From Rhynchosporium graminicola (lineage: Eukaryota > Ascomycota > Leotiomycetes > Helotiales > Ploettnerulaceae), in NCBI GenBank assembly GCA_900074885.1, contig FJUW01000005.1, positions 340,242-404,241 on the forward strand: a stretch of DNA of 64,000 nt, given 5' to 3'. Every line of letters begins with the position of its first letter. Position 1 is the stretch's first letter. The notes under the pieces are model-generated. The model made no database searches. It worked only from the letters and a program-made list of their open reading frames with translations, and was not told the DNA's origin. Below are positions 34,999 to 47,288 of this stretch, piece after piece. A program made the position numbers and the translations under genes.

Positions 34999-37900
34999 AT
35001 ACTCGGAAAGACTTAGCTTTCGGAATATTAAGTACTCTTAGATACCTCTAAATAATAGATCATTTAGCTACTATATACTCCTCCTAGTAACGTTTATAGC
35101 TCTCTGATCGAAATCAAGGACTTACGTAAATACTATACTTACTAGCGCTATTAACACGACGCTAACGAACGAGATAGACGCCTTAATTAGTTCTGAGAAG
35201 CATACGAGGTATACCGAAACGTAGCTAGCTCTCCTATTAATATTTAAGCAGTTACTAACTTTATATCTATTATTAAACGATTACTACTAAACGCTCGGAA
35301 ACGCACTTCTAGGGAGACTTACAGATATAAGAATATCTAAAACTCTCCCTTAGAGAGTATACTATAGATAACGAACCCTCCTCTACTATTACCGCTCAGG
35401 GAGAACCGTTTCCCTAGTGTTTCCATTACTTCTTATAGATACGCTGAGCCTAAGTCTTTATTATCTGAAGAATAAGAAAAGAGTAGTAAAGAGAAGCCTT
35501 TATACGCTAGAGCTACTGATATACGTCTGAAGTATATACGATTCAGTAATGTTATTACTTATATCCCGCGTGAATCTTCACTTTAACCTTAACTAGAAGT
35601 CTCTACGCTAAAGACCTACGTATAAGATTACGCCTATGCAATTTATACTATAGATTAACAGTTACTAGGAATACTATCTCGCGAGTCTATAGAAGCTACT
35701 CTAGGTATAAATATAGCTATTATACTATTTCGGAAGCGCTAATAGCGGCAAAGACTACCTCCTCGTTCGCTTAGACCTCTCTAAGAGCCTCCTACGCTAG
35801 AGATCTATATAATCAGTAGCCTAGCCTTCTATCTCTTATATAAACGCTAGAAGTCTTCTAACGATAAGATCTTCTCTACTACTCTCCACGAGATAGATAA
35901 GCTTCTTAACGACCGAATCGCAGATTAGTAACGTAATACTACTATCGTATTTTTAACTATCGACCTTACGGAACGCTATAAAACCGCTTAGTAATTTACT
36001 AATAGCTTAAGCGAATTAGATTCAGAACTACGGATTCCTCACGAGTATAGCTAGTAGGTATACGTCTTTTCTAAGGAAGCTAGCGATATTCTCCCCCCTT
36101 ATTGTTTATACGATTACTGAATTGAGCTTAAGGAAGGGGCCGAAAAGAGCCTTAAATACTCCCCCTTATATAAGATATTAGCTAAGGAACTTGAAGTAGT
36201 AAAGGCGTATATTACTGATAACTTAGCTAAAGGTTTTATTAAACCTTCTCAAGTACTATATGCTGCACCTATTCTTTTCGTTAAGAAAGCTAATAGAAGT
36301 CTATAGTTCTATATAGACTTTCGTATACTTAATAACCTCACGAGAAAGGATTAATACCTACTGCTATTAATAGACGAAACGCTAGCTAGAATCTCTACTG
36401 CTAAGATCTTTACTAAACTAGATATTCGCTAAGCTTTCTACCGAATTCGAATGGATCTAGCCTCTGAAGAGTATACGACTTCCCGGACCCGCTATAGAGC
36501 GTATAAATGCAAGGTACTACTATTCGGTCTAACTAACGGCCCTGCGATATACTAGCGGTATATGAATAATATCTTATTCGACTACTTAGACGACTTCTAT
36601 ATAGTATATTTAGATAATATTCTGATCTACTCTAACGACTTATTATAGTATTAATTATATGTACATAAGGTACTATAACGATTATAAGACGCTAGATTAT
36701 AAGCTAACCTTAAGAAGTATGAATTTAATATCACTTATACTAAATACCTTAGATTTATTATCTCTACTTCTGGAATCGAGGTAGACCCTGAAAAGATTAA
36801 TATTATACGATCTTAGAACTACCTAACTATAGTTAAGGGCGTATAATCGTTCTTAGGTTTTTATAACTTCTACTAGCGATTTATTAAAGACTACGGAATA
36901 ATCGCGAAACCTCTTATATAACTCACTAAAAATAACGTGTTATTACGGTTCGCTAGAGAGTATAAAGATACCTTTAATCACCTAAAGCACGCTCTTACTT
37001 CGGCACCCCTTCTCTATTACTATTAGCAAGATCTATCTTATATAATCGAAACAGATGCTAGTGACAGAGTAATAGCAAGTATACTATCGTAATAGCACGA
37101 CGAAGACTAGTTCCTAGTAGCTTACTTCTCTAAGACTATACTACTAGCCGAACTTAATTACGCTATCTACGATAAGGAAATACTTATAATTATATGATCT
37201 TTTAGTAACTAGAGATCTGAACTCGTAGGCGTATCGTATCAGATCCGTGTCGTTACTAACTATAAAGCTCTCGAGTACTTTATAACCTCTAAGCAGTTAA
37301 ACGCACGATAAGTACGATAAGTAGAGTTACTCGCAGATTATAACTTTATGATTACCTATCGACCCGGGAAGCATAATCTACTCGCTAACGCTCTCTCCCG
37401 CAGAACAGATAAATTAGACGATTAAAATAACGCTAAGAGAGCCTAACGCTTATAATAACTACTACGCGAAGACTAAATCGATCTAGTATTACTTACGAGT
37501 AACCTCTAGAATAGTTCTGACTCTATAGATAGCTTTGAACTTATTAACGCCTTAGAAGTCGCTAACCTATCGCTAGTTTTCTCTATAGTATAATAAGTAC
37601 TTAAAGCTAATCGCGCTGCGCTATTACTCTAAGTACTACAGAAATAAGCTCTTTCTGCTACTTCTAGAAAACTAACTATAGAAAAAGATCTTCTACTCTA
37701 CGAAGAAAGATTAATCGTACCTGATATTTCATACTTTCGCATACTACTTATACGCGAAGTGTACGATCGATTAGAAACTGCCTATCTAAGTGCAAAGAAG
37801 ACCTTATAACTCCTATTATCATAGTACTACTAGTACAGGATCGCTTCAACTATTGACTAGTACTATCGCAACTGCTATACTTACTAACGAATTCAAGTGC

Positions 37901-39122
37901 TACGAGATAAGAAGCCCGGACTCTTATAGCCCTTACTAGTGCTATCACGCCTATAGGAGCATATTACAGTCGATTACTATACCTTTAATCGCGATAAACA
38001 CAGTTATAATAACGTTCTCGTATTTATAGATCGTTTTAGTAAATAAGCAATTAGTATTCTATACCGTAAGACCTCTGATACGCGTGACCTTATAAAGCTC
38101 TACTTATATTACGTCTACTGCTATTTCGGAGCTCTACTAATAATTACCTCTAATAGAGGACTTTAATTCGTTTCTCGCTTTTAGACTACGATTATCACGA
38201 TTCTTAGTACTAAAAGATAACTTTCTGCAGTAGACTACTTATAAACAGATAGCTAAATAGAGATCTATAACTAATATCTCTAATGCAGATTATAACCTTT
38301 TATCTCTTACTATTAAGACGACTAGTCGGAATTCTTACTTATTATAGACTACGCCTAGATAACCCTCCCTCACAACTCCCTTAGAGGTCTCTTACCCTTT
38401 GAAGTTATTTATAGATATATACCCCGCGTTAATTAGAATTAGAAAGACTTACCCGACTCTACTATACCTACTAATAAATTAAATACTTAGTAAGCTCTAG
38501 ATTACGCTAATCGTCTGCGTAACGCCTAGATTACCGCCTAATTAAGCCTCCTACGCGCATAAGCTAAAATATCCCGATCTTATAATCGCTTACGCTATAA
38601 AGTCGACTTTACTATAGACGACCTTATTTAGCTAGATATACGCTACTTTATAAGCACTCGACCTAGTAAAAAACTCGACTTCCTAACTAATAGACCTTTC
38701 TATATAGTTGAAAAAGTTAGAAGCTCTTACTATTTAGAGCTCCTTACTAGTATAAAGGTATATAATGTCTTCCCTACTGCTAAACTACGAAAGTATCTAA
38801 ATGATCCTTTACTAGGATAAACCTTACTACCGCTACTACTTATTAATATTACTAGTAACAACGAATAGGAAATCGAAGATATACTTACTTACTATAAGTA
38901 GCGCAGTAACCTCTCTTACCGCGTCTCTTAGTTGAATTAAGACGTTGATCTCACGTAGTATAATACTTCAGATATTAAGTACGCTCCCTTAAAGCTTTAG
39001 TAGTTCTACCTCGATAACCTGATATAAGCAGGTCCCCTTACTAAGCTCCCTAATTAGCTGAAAGCTTTCTATAATAGATTAGATGATTACGACTACCTTA
39101 ATAATAATAAGGAGATAGACTA
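34999..39122 (+). pseudogene. Element C Gag remainder and Pol
   Basis: RT at about 36100-36650 is unusually readable: KYSPLYKILAKELEVVKAYI, FTKLDIR, TTSRTRYRAYKCKVLLFGLT and YLDNILIYSN at 36606-36635. RNase H includes YIIETDASDRVIAS near 37040 and an uninterrupted ITYRPGKHNLLANALSRRTD at about 37350-37410. Integrase spans about 37560-38480 and a C-terminal chromodomain-like part about 38860-39060 (EIEDILT then YRVS-LN). The frame ends near 39122. RIP-type stops remain, so it is dead. Confidence 0.8.
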
Positions 39123-39159
39123 ACGCTCGAGGGCGAGCTTTTTTCGGAGGGGGGAGTAG
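39121..39159 (+). other. Stem-loop and polypurine tract of element C
   Basis: GCTCGAGGGCGAGC at 39125-39138 is a hairpin followed by six T, then the polypurine tract CGGAGGGGGGAG just before the 3' LTR. The tract shows the element is on the plus strand. Confidence 0.65.
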
Positions 39160-39450
39160 TGTAACGACTAGTCAGTTTGAAGGTTTCCCCCTATTAGTGG
39201 AAATACTTACTGCTAAGCGAGATTACACGAGTAGAGTTTAGGCCCCCTATTAGTAGAAACACTTACTACTAAGCGAGATAACATAAGTAGAGTTTAGGGG
39301 CCCCTTTTCATATATATACTTCCCTTCTCTGTCTACTTCTTCACTCCTTAGTTATAGATTCTAAGTTGATTCTTACTACTTCATATTCTATGCAATATGA
39401 GGTCTTACCCATTAGGTAGTGAGTGAGACCTTTCTAGAGTAAGCGTCATA
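39160..39450 (+). repeat. 3' LTR of element C
   Basis: 291 bp. The outer half keeps TG/CA (AGTGAGTGAGACC) where the 5' LTR has AGTAAGTAAGACC. Confidence 0.9.
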
Positions 39451-39455
39451 CTTTA

Positions 39456-42400
39456 TATTTATAGGATCTGAAACGAGTTCAGAAAGTAGTATACTCTTCT
39501 GATTCGAGGTCTATATAAATATAGTTAAATACTATCTGGATATCTAGTTTAGTAAAAATCACTACTTTAGATACCTGAGTTAAGAGCTTATTAATCCTAA
39601 GTATTAAGTATAAATCCTTTCGAGTAATTATATTAAGCTTATAATAGTCGATATAGAAGCGTAATCCTTTATTAGCTTTCTTAACGAATAATATAAGTAA
39701 TACGAAGGGACTTTAGCTAGATTCGATAAATCCCTTATCTAGGTTCTCTATAAGGTACTTCTTAGTTATTTATAATTTATCTATAGATTACTAATATAAG
39801 AGCGAATATATATTAAGTAATAGTTCTTCTAGAATAATTTTATAATCGTATAAGTAATACGATAGAAGAATATTAGAATCCCGCTTAGAAAAGGCCTCCT
39901 TAAGAGTATAGTACTATTCCGATAGCTTTTTAGCTACGAGTCGCTTAGTATCAGGATCTTTAGAGGAATTGCTATTTAGATAGTCTTATAGGAGGTAGTC
40001 TATCTCGTAGATACTAGTAAAGAATAATTCAGAGCTTTCGCGTTTTATATTAAAGTGAAAAGCTATAGTACTAATTTAGTAAATCAGAACTAGTTTCTAG
40101 ATCCTCAGAGGTCGAGAGGGGTACTTATAGTAGGGTTTCAGTATAGGTACCTTTCTCGATGAATTCGGAGCGGAAAAGGGTTCGGATTCCTTAGCGATAA
40201 GTAGAAATAAGTTAAATAGTAAGGATAATATATTAATATACTATATCGCTACTATTTAGGGTAACTAGTATTAGTCTAGCTAGTTCATAGCAGAGTCTTA
40301 TGTATTAGTATCGATTTAGTAAGATCGATTAATACTAAGTTTATAAGGTAGTAGAGTTATAATTATCACCTTATTATATTAGAGGGTAGCTAGATATTAT
40401 TCTAGCTATAGTAGCTTATAGTAAAGCGTATCTAGCTTAACTTAGAATTATTATCTCTATTTAATACTAATAATCATATCTTATTATCCTAAATCGAGGA
40501 GAATAAAAGAGTAGTTATAAATATACCTACTATTAATAGAAAGGTATAAACATATGAAATAGGTAATATAGGTTCTAACGGACTATTAGAAACTATATAT
40601 TAGAATAGAATAGAGTAATAGCTCGATTTTAATACTAAGAGCCTCTAATAGTCGTCTAGTAAGAGTACGATTAATAAATAGATAGCTGTTCGCTCCGGTA
40701 TCGATTAAGCTATCTACAGAGACTCCTAGCCTATTTATACTAACTATAGTCAGGTATATGAATTATTTACCTCTTATCAGGGAGTTAAGATTAAGATTAG
40801 AGAGATTATATCTATATAAACTTAAGAAGGAGTTTTTACTTAAGCCTTATCGTTTCCCTCTAGTATTAGTCCAGATTCGGAAAGTATATCTTCTACTACT
40901 TCTTTAGTTACTCTTTCCTCTTCTGGAAATTCGTCGATTAATTAAACTAAGTAAGTTAAGGTAATCTAGCTTAATATAATCGAGCTATCTATAGCTGTAA
41001 TACCTAAGGGGTTCTCCGGTCGAGGTAGTAAGACGTTTTAGCGCAGAGGGAGTACTAGCTCGTACTAGGGTAGAAGTATATACGTATAGTATAAGAGTAG
41101 TTTATCGAGGGGCTAAGCTTAAGGATTAGTAAGGAGTAGAATTAGTAGAAGTCGTAATAGTAATAGTAAGCTTATAGTACTATACTTAGATAGTAGCTTT
41201 CTCGGGATGAATACGTTCTAAGTTATAGTAATACTTAGTATTAAAAGAAAGTAAGGATCTAACTATAGAAGCGTAATCCTTATTCTATATTAGTTTAATA
41301 ATAAGAGTTAAAGTATATAAAGATAATATAATCTTATCTTATATATAGAAGAACTACTTCTTCTTTTCAACTTTACTTTAGATAATAGCACTTTGAAATC
41401 GACTACGAAACTCAGTGAAAGTCTCGCGGGTATAGCTAGGTTATTATATTTCCAGGTAATAGAAAGCATTATAGTAATTATCTTCTTCTAACTTAATAAG
41501 AAAGTTCTCCTCTAATAAGGAGATCATTTTATCGCTAGTCTTAAACTTATTAGCTAAGTACTAAAGCGTAAGATACTCTTTAGCTAATCTAGTAACTAGT
41601 CCCTATATAAGAACGCGCTAGGAGAAGTCCGTAAGATAGTAATTAGTATTTATAGCTAGCCGGTCTCGTATCGATACTCTCTATTAGAGGAAGGTAAGAT
41701 CTGATCTATTATCTAAGAGCAGGATCTTCTTAGTAAGATAAGACTTCTTAAGGTATAACTCTACTAATTCGGCGCTAAGAGAAGGAGATAATTTATAAGG
41801 AATAGTATCTTCTCTCTCGGTACTATATATTAGAATAGAGTTTATTAGCTTATTAAACTCTAGAATACGCGGAGATTACGATATTAGTTCTAGTAGGAGA
41901 GTCGAAGATAAGCGAGGGACTCTCATAAGGAACTTATCTTATATAGAGATTAGTCTATCTATAGTATCTTCTAGAGAGTTATTCTTTTCCTCCTAGTCCG
42001 CTAATCGTTATAAGAAGGAATAGATCAGGTTCGAGTTATCTGCAGTAGTAAGAGTACTTAGCGATTATACTCCTAGGGAATTTCGCTTTTATTTTCCTTT
42101 CCCTCTTAGTTAGTACTTCCTTAATAAGATATTAACGTTCTCTAGTATAAGAGACGTTTAGAGTAAGGAAGGATATAACAGATTAGGTTCAGAGCTAGAG
42201 TAAGGAGGGTCGCGTTAAGTTCTCTTAGTGTTACGGCAGAGGCACAGGGAGTCGACAACGAATTGTATTCGCCCTTAAGGGTGCGCTGAGTAAAGGGAAG
42301 AAAAGATAGAGAGGAGGTTTCTACTCTCGACTCTCTCTCTAGGTATAACCGTAGGGCTGTGCTGACTAATCATCCTCTAGTACGCACTAACCGCATTCCG

Positions 42401-42800
42401 CTAGCCCTGCCTGCTATGATGCCTAGGAGCCTGAGGCCGTTATGGTATGGACCGTAACACTTAGAACCGGAGGAGTCTCTAGTTTATTAGTTAGGAGCTA
42501 TAATAATAGCTTAAAAAGGAGTATATTAGGGCTATTTCGGCAGCGATACGTAGAGGTTATAGTTCCGGGGTATTTATTATACCTTCTTTAAAATCTATTT
42601 ATAATTCCCTTATACTAAAGGAGTTATTAAAAGAGTATCAGCGAAAACCTCCTCTATTATACTATTTATAATAAGCTGAATTAAACCCTGATTTATAGCT
42701 ATCCGAGAGATCTCTAGTATCTCGGCTATATGCGAGTAGTTATCGAATAACTAACTCAGTAGTAAGATATTATAATAAGCTATCTCTAGCTATCTTAATC
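39456..42800 (-). pseudogene. G2 Gag, protease and N-terminal RT
   Basis: The rest of RT runs on the minus strand from about 39456 to 39900, followed upstream by protease (about 40600-40760) and Gag (about 40900-42780), matching G1 52510-55650. The Gag part is split at 42229 by a 231-bp solo LTR. Decay is heavy. Confidence 0.65.
42224..42464. mobile_element. Solo LTR, 231 bp, TSD CTTAG, little RIP
   Basis: 42229-42459 begins TGTTACGGCAGAGGCACAGG and ends GGACCGTAACA, flanked by CTTAG at 42224-42228 and 42460-42464. Comparison with G1 near 52840-52870 shows it interrupts the Gag of G2 exactly there. It is rich in CA and TG, unlike everything around it, so it is either younger than the RIP or too short to be recognised. 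The parent family is not in the window. Confidence 0.85.
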
Positions 42801-42811
42801 TTTTTATTTAA

Positions 42812-43079
42812 TATAATAATATAAGACTCGAGGCGGTATATAAGTAAGAATAAACAAGTAGAGAGGCTAAGAGCGATCTTATATAGTCTACTACGAAAGA
42901 AAAAAAAAGATAAGGAAGGAAGAAGAACAGAGATAGAGTATAAAGCACCTTATATATATATACTAGTACTAGTCCGATACTATACCGAGTCGGACACTAG
43001 TTATGCCGGGATACCTGTGAACTTGGGCCCTAGTATCTATCCTTCTTCTCATGTGATATTCAGGTGAGCTGTCGATATA
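42812..43079 (-). repeat. 5' LTR of G2
   Basis: 268 bp. Here the inner end (plus-strand start TATAATAATATAAG) is decayed, and the outer end keeps ATGTGATATTCAGGTGAGCTG. Confidence 0.9.
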
Positions 43080-43201
43080 ATCGACTTATTTAGTTAAGCG
43101 TTCGGGGGGTATAATAAAAGAAGGAGATAGCTATAGGTAGTTATCGATATTTCCTTAGGCGTACTTAAGCGTAGGGGCACGCTAAGATAGAAGGAGAATA
43201 G

Positions 43202-43567
43202 TATTACGAACTAGTATAGTTCTTAGTACTAAAACCGCTATAGCACTAGAATACTAATAGTACTACCCTACTAGCTATAAGTAATCTAGGATCACGTAAT
43301 ATGCTAGACTATTGGATAGATCGCGAGAGCTTGCACGCTCTATAAGACGGTCTTATATAGCTAGTATGAGGAAACGAAGATTCTATATAAGACTAGTACT
43401 TCTGCTATTAGATAGGAGCTTCGTGCTTAAATTCATATAGTAATTAATACCTGCTTATAATATCTTAATTCTAATTAAGAACCGAACTTCTTGTTTACTT
43501 TACTTTATATCTAATACTAACTGACGAGCCTGTACACCGCGTACTAGTCAGAACTAGGAACGTTACA
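43202..43567 (+). repeat. 3' LTR of element B
   Basis: 366 bp. The inner start is decayed (TATTACGAACTAGTATAG) and the outer end is preserved (GACGAGCCTGTACACCGCG, AACGTTACA). Confidence 0.92.
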
Positions 43568-45272
43568 CTAAGGCCGGTATACTAAACGCTCAAATTCCAT
43601 TAGCTTTACGGGAGGAGGCCCTAAGTGCTAATATCTCCCTACTTTCCAAAGATATCTCCAATCTTATATAAGTAGAGCGCAAAAAAGAGCTCGGTAGAAA
43701 GACGCCTATTCAGTAGCTTATAGAGGTATATAACTTCAAGATATTTAAGTTAATTACTTACTGATTTAGGAACTCTAAAACAATGACTTCTTCCCTTAAT
43801 ATTACTCTTAAACCGGCCCCTTATAGCGACTCTTCTTTATATATCCAATTTCTCTCCAACTATAGAAGTAGTCTCCAGACGTATTACTACTCGACTTTAT
43901 TTATAAGACTAATCGATTTAATATGCCTCTCTTGAATATTTATAGTATTACTAGGAATAATATAGTTATTTAGCTTGGATTAGTATTCCTCTTAGGAGAG
44001 ACCGAAAGAGATTATACCTAGGCGCTACTATAACTGAAGGAACTTATGTCTTAATACATGATTCAGGAGCTAATCTCTATTGTAATAGATAGGGAAGTCG
44101 CTCTAATCAAATGTACTAAGGCATTCTTTCCTTCTGCTTACTACCCTCTTTGCCGGTAGTATATTAATATGAATATACTTACAAAAACTAAGAAGTACTT
44201 CCCTGGGCTAGTTAAAGTCGATAGAAAGTGGGACGCTACCTTACCTTTTAAGTATTTCTAAGCTCCTGGAATATACTACTTACTAGTACTACAGAGGAGG
44301 CGTTTGATACTACTCTCCTGGAATTCCGTTCCTAATTTCCAGTAGGTGCTACAAACTACTGTGAGAGTATATAGCTACTTTAGAAGAAGAAGCTTATCGC
44401 CTTTTAGGTAGACTAATCATACTACTTTAGAGTTATAGTTACTAGTCCAATTGAAGGTTGCTATGCTACTTTAAAGCTATATTTATAGCATGGGCATACT
44501 GATCTTAGGGGAGTATTCCTTAAATTACAGCTTTTTTGGATAGCTCAATAAGCTAGGATATCTTCAGTTATTACCTAATAGTAATTACGGCCCCGGCATA
44601 GTATAAATATACCTATTTTAGCTGCAATTCTTCTATATATTCATACCCGGGCTCTCCAGAAAATCGTATAAGAATTCGGCAAGCTCCCTTTCTAAAGAGC
44701 CCCTATTCGATAGCTATATATATATTATATAATAAGCTTTTAGTCTACCCTGCCTTCATACCCTCTGGAAACGATAGCAAGAAGGTAGAAGTGTACTACT
44801 AAGCGATATTCATTACCACTAGTACTATAATAGGCCTGAATTAATATACTCTGCTCCCTCGGCTCCTCTTCCTCTTTTGAATCTATTAAAGGTTAAAGGT
44901 AAAGGTAGACCTAAAGGTGCACTTAGAGGAGGTAGAATAGCACCTTCAAGTACACGTCGAGAGCCCTCATTATTTGAGCTACCCTCAAGCTCTGCCCCTG
45001 CATCACTTAGGCAGTAATCTATAGTACAAAATAGGGTATTATCGACTATAATTGCGATATAAAGGCTTACGGATAAGCACTTGGATAGCTATAAGCCCGG
45101 TACACGGAGGGAGAGAGGCTATATATATAGCATATTATCAATCTATTATATAGATAGTATAGAAGATACTACTATAGCTAGTGAAGCTTTAATTAGGAGA
45201 GATATAATTAGGGGGGTAGAGGTATATACCCAGGATACAGAGGGTGAAGATGATTTTGATGATTTTATATAA
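43568..45272 (+). pseudogene. MULE transposase, C-terminal part with DDE catalytic core
   Basis: This continues the frame broken at 20383. The catalytic region lies at about 43850-44200. Allowing for RIP it reads RFNMPLLNIYGVTGNN, then GETERDYTWALLQLKELM, then the conserved IVTDREVALIK, and HLLCRWHINMNVLTK, the order expected of the MULE domain. Further on come SPIEGCHATLKAYL and, at about 44950, TRREPSLFELPSSSAP. The last 64 codons (45081-45272) remain open and end in an acidic tail, GEDDFDDFI. Stops elsewhere make it non-functional. Confidence 0.8.
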
Positions 45273-45415
45273 TTAGGGGGGACTAGCGATGCACTATATA
45301 TAGTTATATATACAAATCTTGGTGGTGATAAATGCACTCCGCACTTTGGGCTCGCCTAATTAGCGTATGGCGGTTTAGCTATTCACGTTTGGCGATTAGC
45401 TGTGGCCATTAGATA

Positions 45416-45697
45416 TCAACAGTCATCGGATCTTTGACGACACTCTCCTATACATTGAGCATCGTGATCTCGAGTCGTGCAGCAGCTGAATTTTGTGCTG
45501 TCATTCTTGACTATTGATAACATGATGGTGAAATTTTCCAGCTCGACGTTTGAAGAAAGAGAGAACGAAAGAATGAAAGAATTCGGGTCAGGAGTGGGTG
45601 GCTAAGCTAGCTTCTCACCAGCTTGAAGTGTCATGTCTGGTCTGTCTGGTCCCACGAAGGACCACGCACGCTCTTTGCCACAGTGGTATCGTTCCTC
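45416..45697. other. 3' flank of the aspartic protease gene
   Basis: A 282-bp normal-composition stretch between the MULE and the protease stop, probably holding the 3' UTR and poly(A) signal. Nothing specific was seen. Confidence 0.4.
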
Positions 45698-46954
45698 TCA
45701 TGAATTGACAGCGAAGCCGATGCGCGCGTTTGGCGCGTCATAGACCGAGTAGTAATTCTCCAAGAACTTCTGTCCAATAAGAGCGCTGTGCTTCGAGTGG
45801 TCACCTTCGTCGATGTATGCCCAGTACTTCCCTGTAGGCACATCCCAGGGAGCATATTGGGCAGCCGGGAACAAATATTGGGCAGGAGTAAGGGTGTAAG
45901 TTCTTGACCCAAACGTGATACCGAAGTTGGCGGTAGGCTTTGTGGTCCAGCAAACGAGATCTTGGTCACATCTTTGTCCGCCAGAGGCCGACAGGAAAGC
46001 ATTATAGGCTGCAGTTGGTAGAGTAATCATTGTAGATCCGCTGTCGACAACGGCAGTAACGTTTGAAAGGAGTGTCGTCGATCCATAGGTAAACTTAGTG
46101 ACAGCGATACCCCAGTATCCCGCGTTCGGTCCGGTGGTAACTCTTGGGAAGTAGGTTAAATCACCAGTATACTTAGAAGTATCGATACCGCCGATAGTCA
46201 GCTCTCCGTTGATGTCATTCATATGATTTCCAGACTCAGGTCTGTAAGAAATAGCAAAGACCTCAGTTGCGATAGATCCTTGGGCCTTAAGATTATTCAT
46301 AAAAGTCGGAACCCTCTTGATGCCCGACGTGTGATAATCCGTTAGTTCGACGGGGCCGAGTCCAAAGATTCCATCAACCATTATCATCTCCTTTGTCGAA
46401 GTAGCAGAGCCAATCGACTGAGACTTGACCGTGAGCCCGGCGAAGCTGACCGTATCTTTATACTCTATACCATGCATTTCTCCCTTTCCATAGATCAGAG
46501 AAATTTTACGGCCAGTCGAGATGCCGGTGGCAGACTTTTCGCAAGGTTTCCTGGCACCACACCAAGTGTTCGCAGCTATGAGAATTAGGAGCTTTCGTTG
46601 AACATCGTTAAGGGTTCCGGCTTACATCCTGTGTCCACATTGAGCTGCCAAATCTTTCCCCCGATCTCAACAGGGGCGACATATTGGATATCCCAATTTT
46701 GGAGGGCACCAGAGCTTGCGCGGCTTCCTAATGTTGTCAAACCGCGCCTTGCAGCTATTGGGTAATTAGCCTGGATGTCGATGAGCTAGCATCAATCATG
46801 GCTTACCAAGTCGATCTTTTCCGCTCACTGAAGAAACGTTAGTTATTCGTCTCATAGGAACAACAATTGGTCTCTTGGTATCATGGTGCTCTATTGGAGA
46901 AGCAGAGACAAGGGAGATAACAGTAGCGACGACGAGTAGATTGTTGAAGAACAT
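45698..46954 (-). CDS. Secreted pepsin-like (A1) aspartic protease
   Basis: Exons are 46954-46807, 46754-46626 and 46575-45698, with introns of 52 bp (GTAAGC..CAATAG, branch GCTAAT) and 50 bp (GTAAGC..CATAG, branch CTAATTC), both phase 1. The 384-residue product has a signal peptide (MFFNNLLVVATVISLVSA) and a short propeptide (about 19-65, with basic AARRG). The first catalytic motif, DTGSANTWCGA, has Asp90 (its Ser codon is rebuilt across intron 2). The flap Tyr121 lies in IYGKGEM and the second catalytic motif, VVDSGST, has Asp270. Cys98/Cys104 and RCDQDLVC near 282 suggest two disulfides. It cleaves proteins extracellularly at acid pH. It looks fully intact although it lies 290 bp from a RIP-saturated transposon. 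A further upstream ATG in frame (47173) would lack a signal peptide at the N-terminus, so 46954 is preferred. Confidence 0.9.
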
Positions 46955-47288
46955 GTTGAGGAAGGAAACCTGCCAGGAGACACTGGATAGAATTCGGAGA
47001 AACCGTTGCGAAAAGGAATGTACAAGGCAATGAAGCAGGAAGTGACTTACGTATGGCACAAGAATGAATGAATGATCTTTGACCAAATCTCTCGATAAGA
47101 TTGGGTTTCGGTGTTCTGCGAAGGGTCTAGGAAGACCTATTGTAATTAGAGGAGGTAACTCGCTTAAAATCAAATAGATTAAGTGGCATTAGTGCCTAAT
47201 ATAGGGTCAATCTCAGGTGCGGACATGCCTACGCAGCGTGTGCCCTTTTAATTACATTCGGAAAGCTTCAGCCTTTCATTTTAATATC
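46955..47288 (-). promoter_or_regulatory. Upstream region of the aspartic protease
   Basis: Normal composition. No clear TATA box. The coding frame stays open through this stretch by chance, without a signal sequence. Confidence 0.3.

Larger units (their letters stand above)
30526..39455 (+). mobile_element. Ty3/Gypsy element C, plus strand, TSD CTTTA, split by D
   Basis: The element is 30531-39450 with CTTTA at 30526-30530 and 39451-39455. The 291-bp LTRs are 30531-30821 and 39160-39450, beginning TGTGACGACTAGTCAG. A polypurine tract, TTCGGAGGGGGGAG, precedes the 3' LTR. Without D it is about 6.7 kb. It inserted into the RT of G2. Confidence 0.93.
26378..43084 (-). mobile_element. Ty3/Gypsy element G2, minus strand, TSD ATCGA, split by C and by a solo LTR
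   Basis: The element is 26383-43079 with ATCGA at 26378-26382 and 43080-43084. The 268-bp LTRs (26383-26650 and 42812-43079) are inverse copies of those of G1 (52233-60009). On the minus strand the polypurine tract (the GGGGGGGGGG of 26653-26662) precedes the 26.4-kb LTR. Without its insertions it is about 7.5 kb, close to G1's 7.8 kb. It sits between the chromodomain and 3' LTR of B. Confidence 0.92.
20379..43572 (+). mobile_element. Ty3/Gypsy chromovirus B, plus strand, TSD CTAAG, split by G2
   Basis: The element is 20384-43567 with CTAAG at 20379-20383 and 43568-43572. The 366-bp LTRs run 20384-20749 and 43202-43567 and begin TGTCACGAAC and end GTTACA before RIP. A purine-rich tract, AAGATAGAAGGAGAATAG, precedes the right LTR, consistent with plus orientation. 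Without the G2 insertion it is about 6.5 kb. It inserted in phase into the MULE transposase frame. Confidence 0.92.
19729..45415 (+). mobile_element. Mutator-like (MULE) DNA transposon with 8-bp TSD, interrupted by nested retrotransposons
   Basis: The element proper is 19737-45407, flanked by the perfect 8-bp duplication ATTAGATA (19729-19736 and 45408-45415). The terminal inverted repeats begin GGCCACAGCTAA and share ACGTGAATAGCTAAACCGCC and ATACGCTAA over about 48 bp. After removing the LTR element inserted at 20384-43567 it is about 2.5 kb. An 8-bp duplication would also suit hAT, but the transposase is MULE-type. The TIRs still have CA/TG while the inside is RIP-decayed. Confidence 0.9.

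Noticed and set aside
19729..45415. hAT superfamily assignment from the 8-bp duplication
   Set aside because: The transposase segments (VTDREVALIK, CRWHIN) are those of Mutator-like elements, which also make 8-11 bp duplications.
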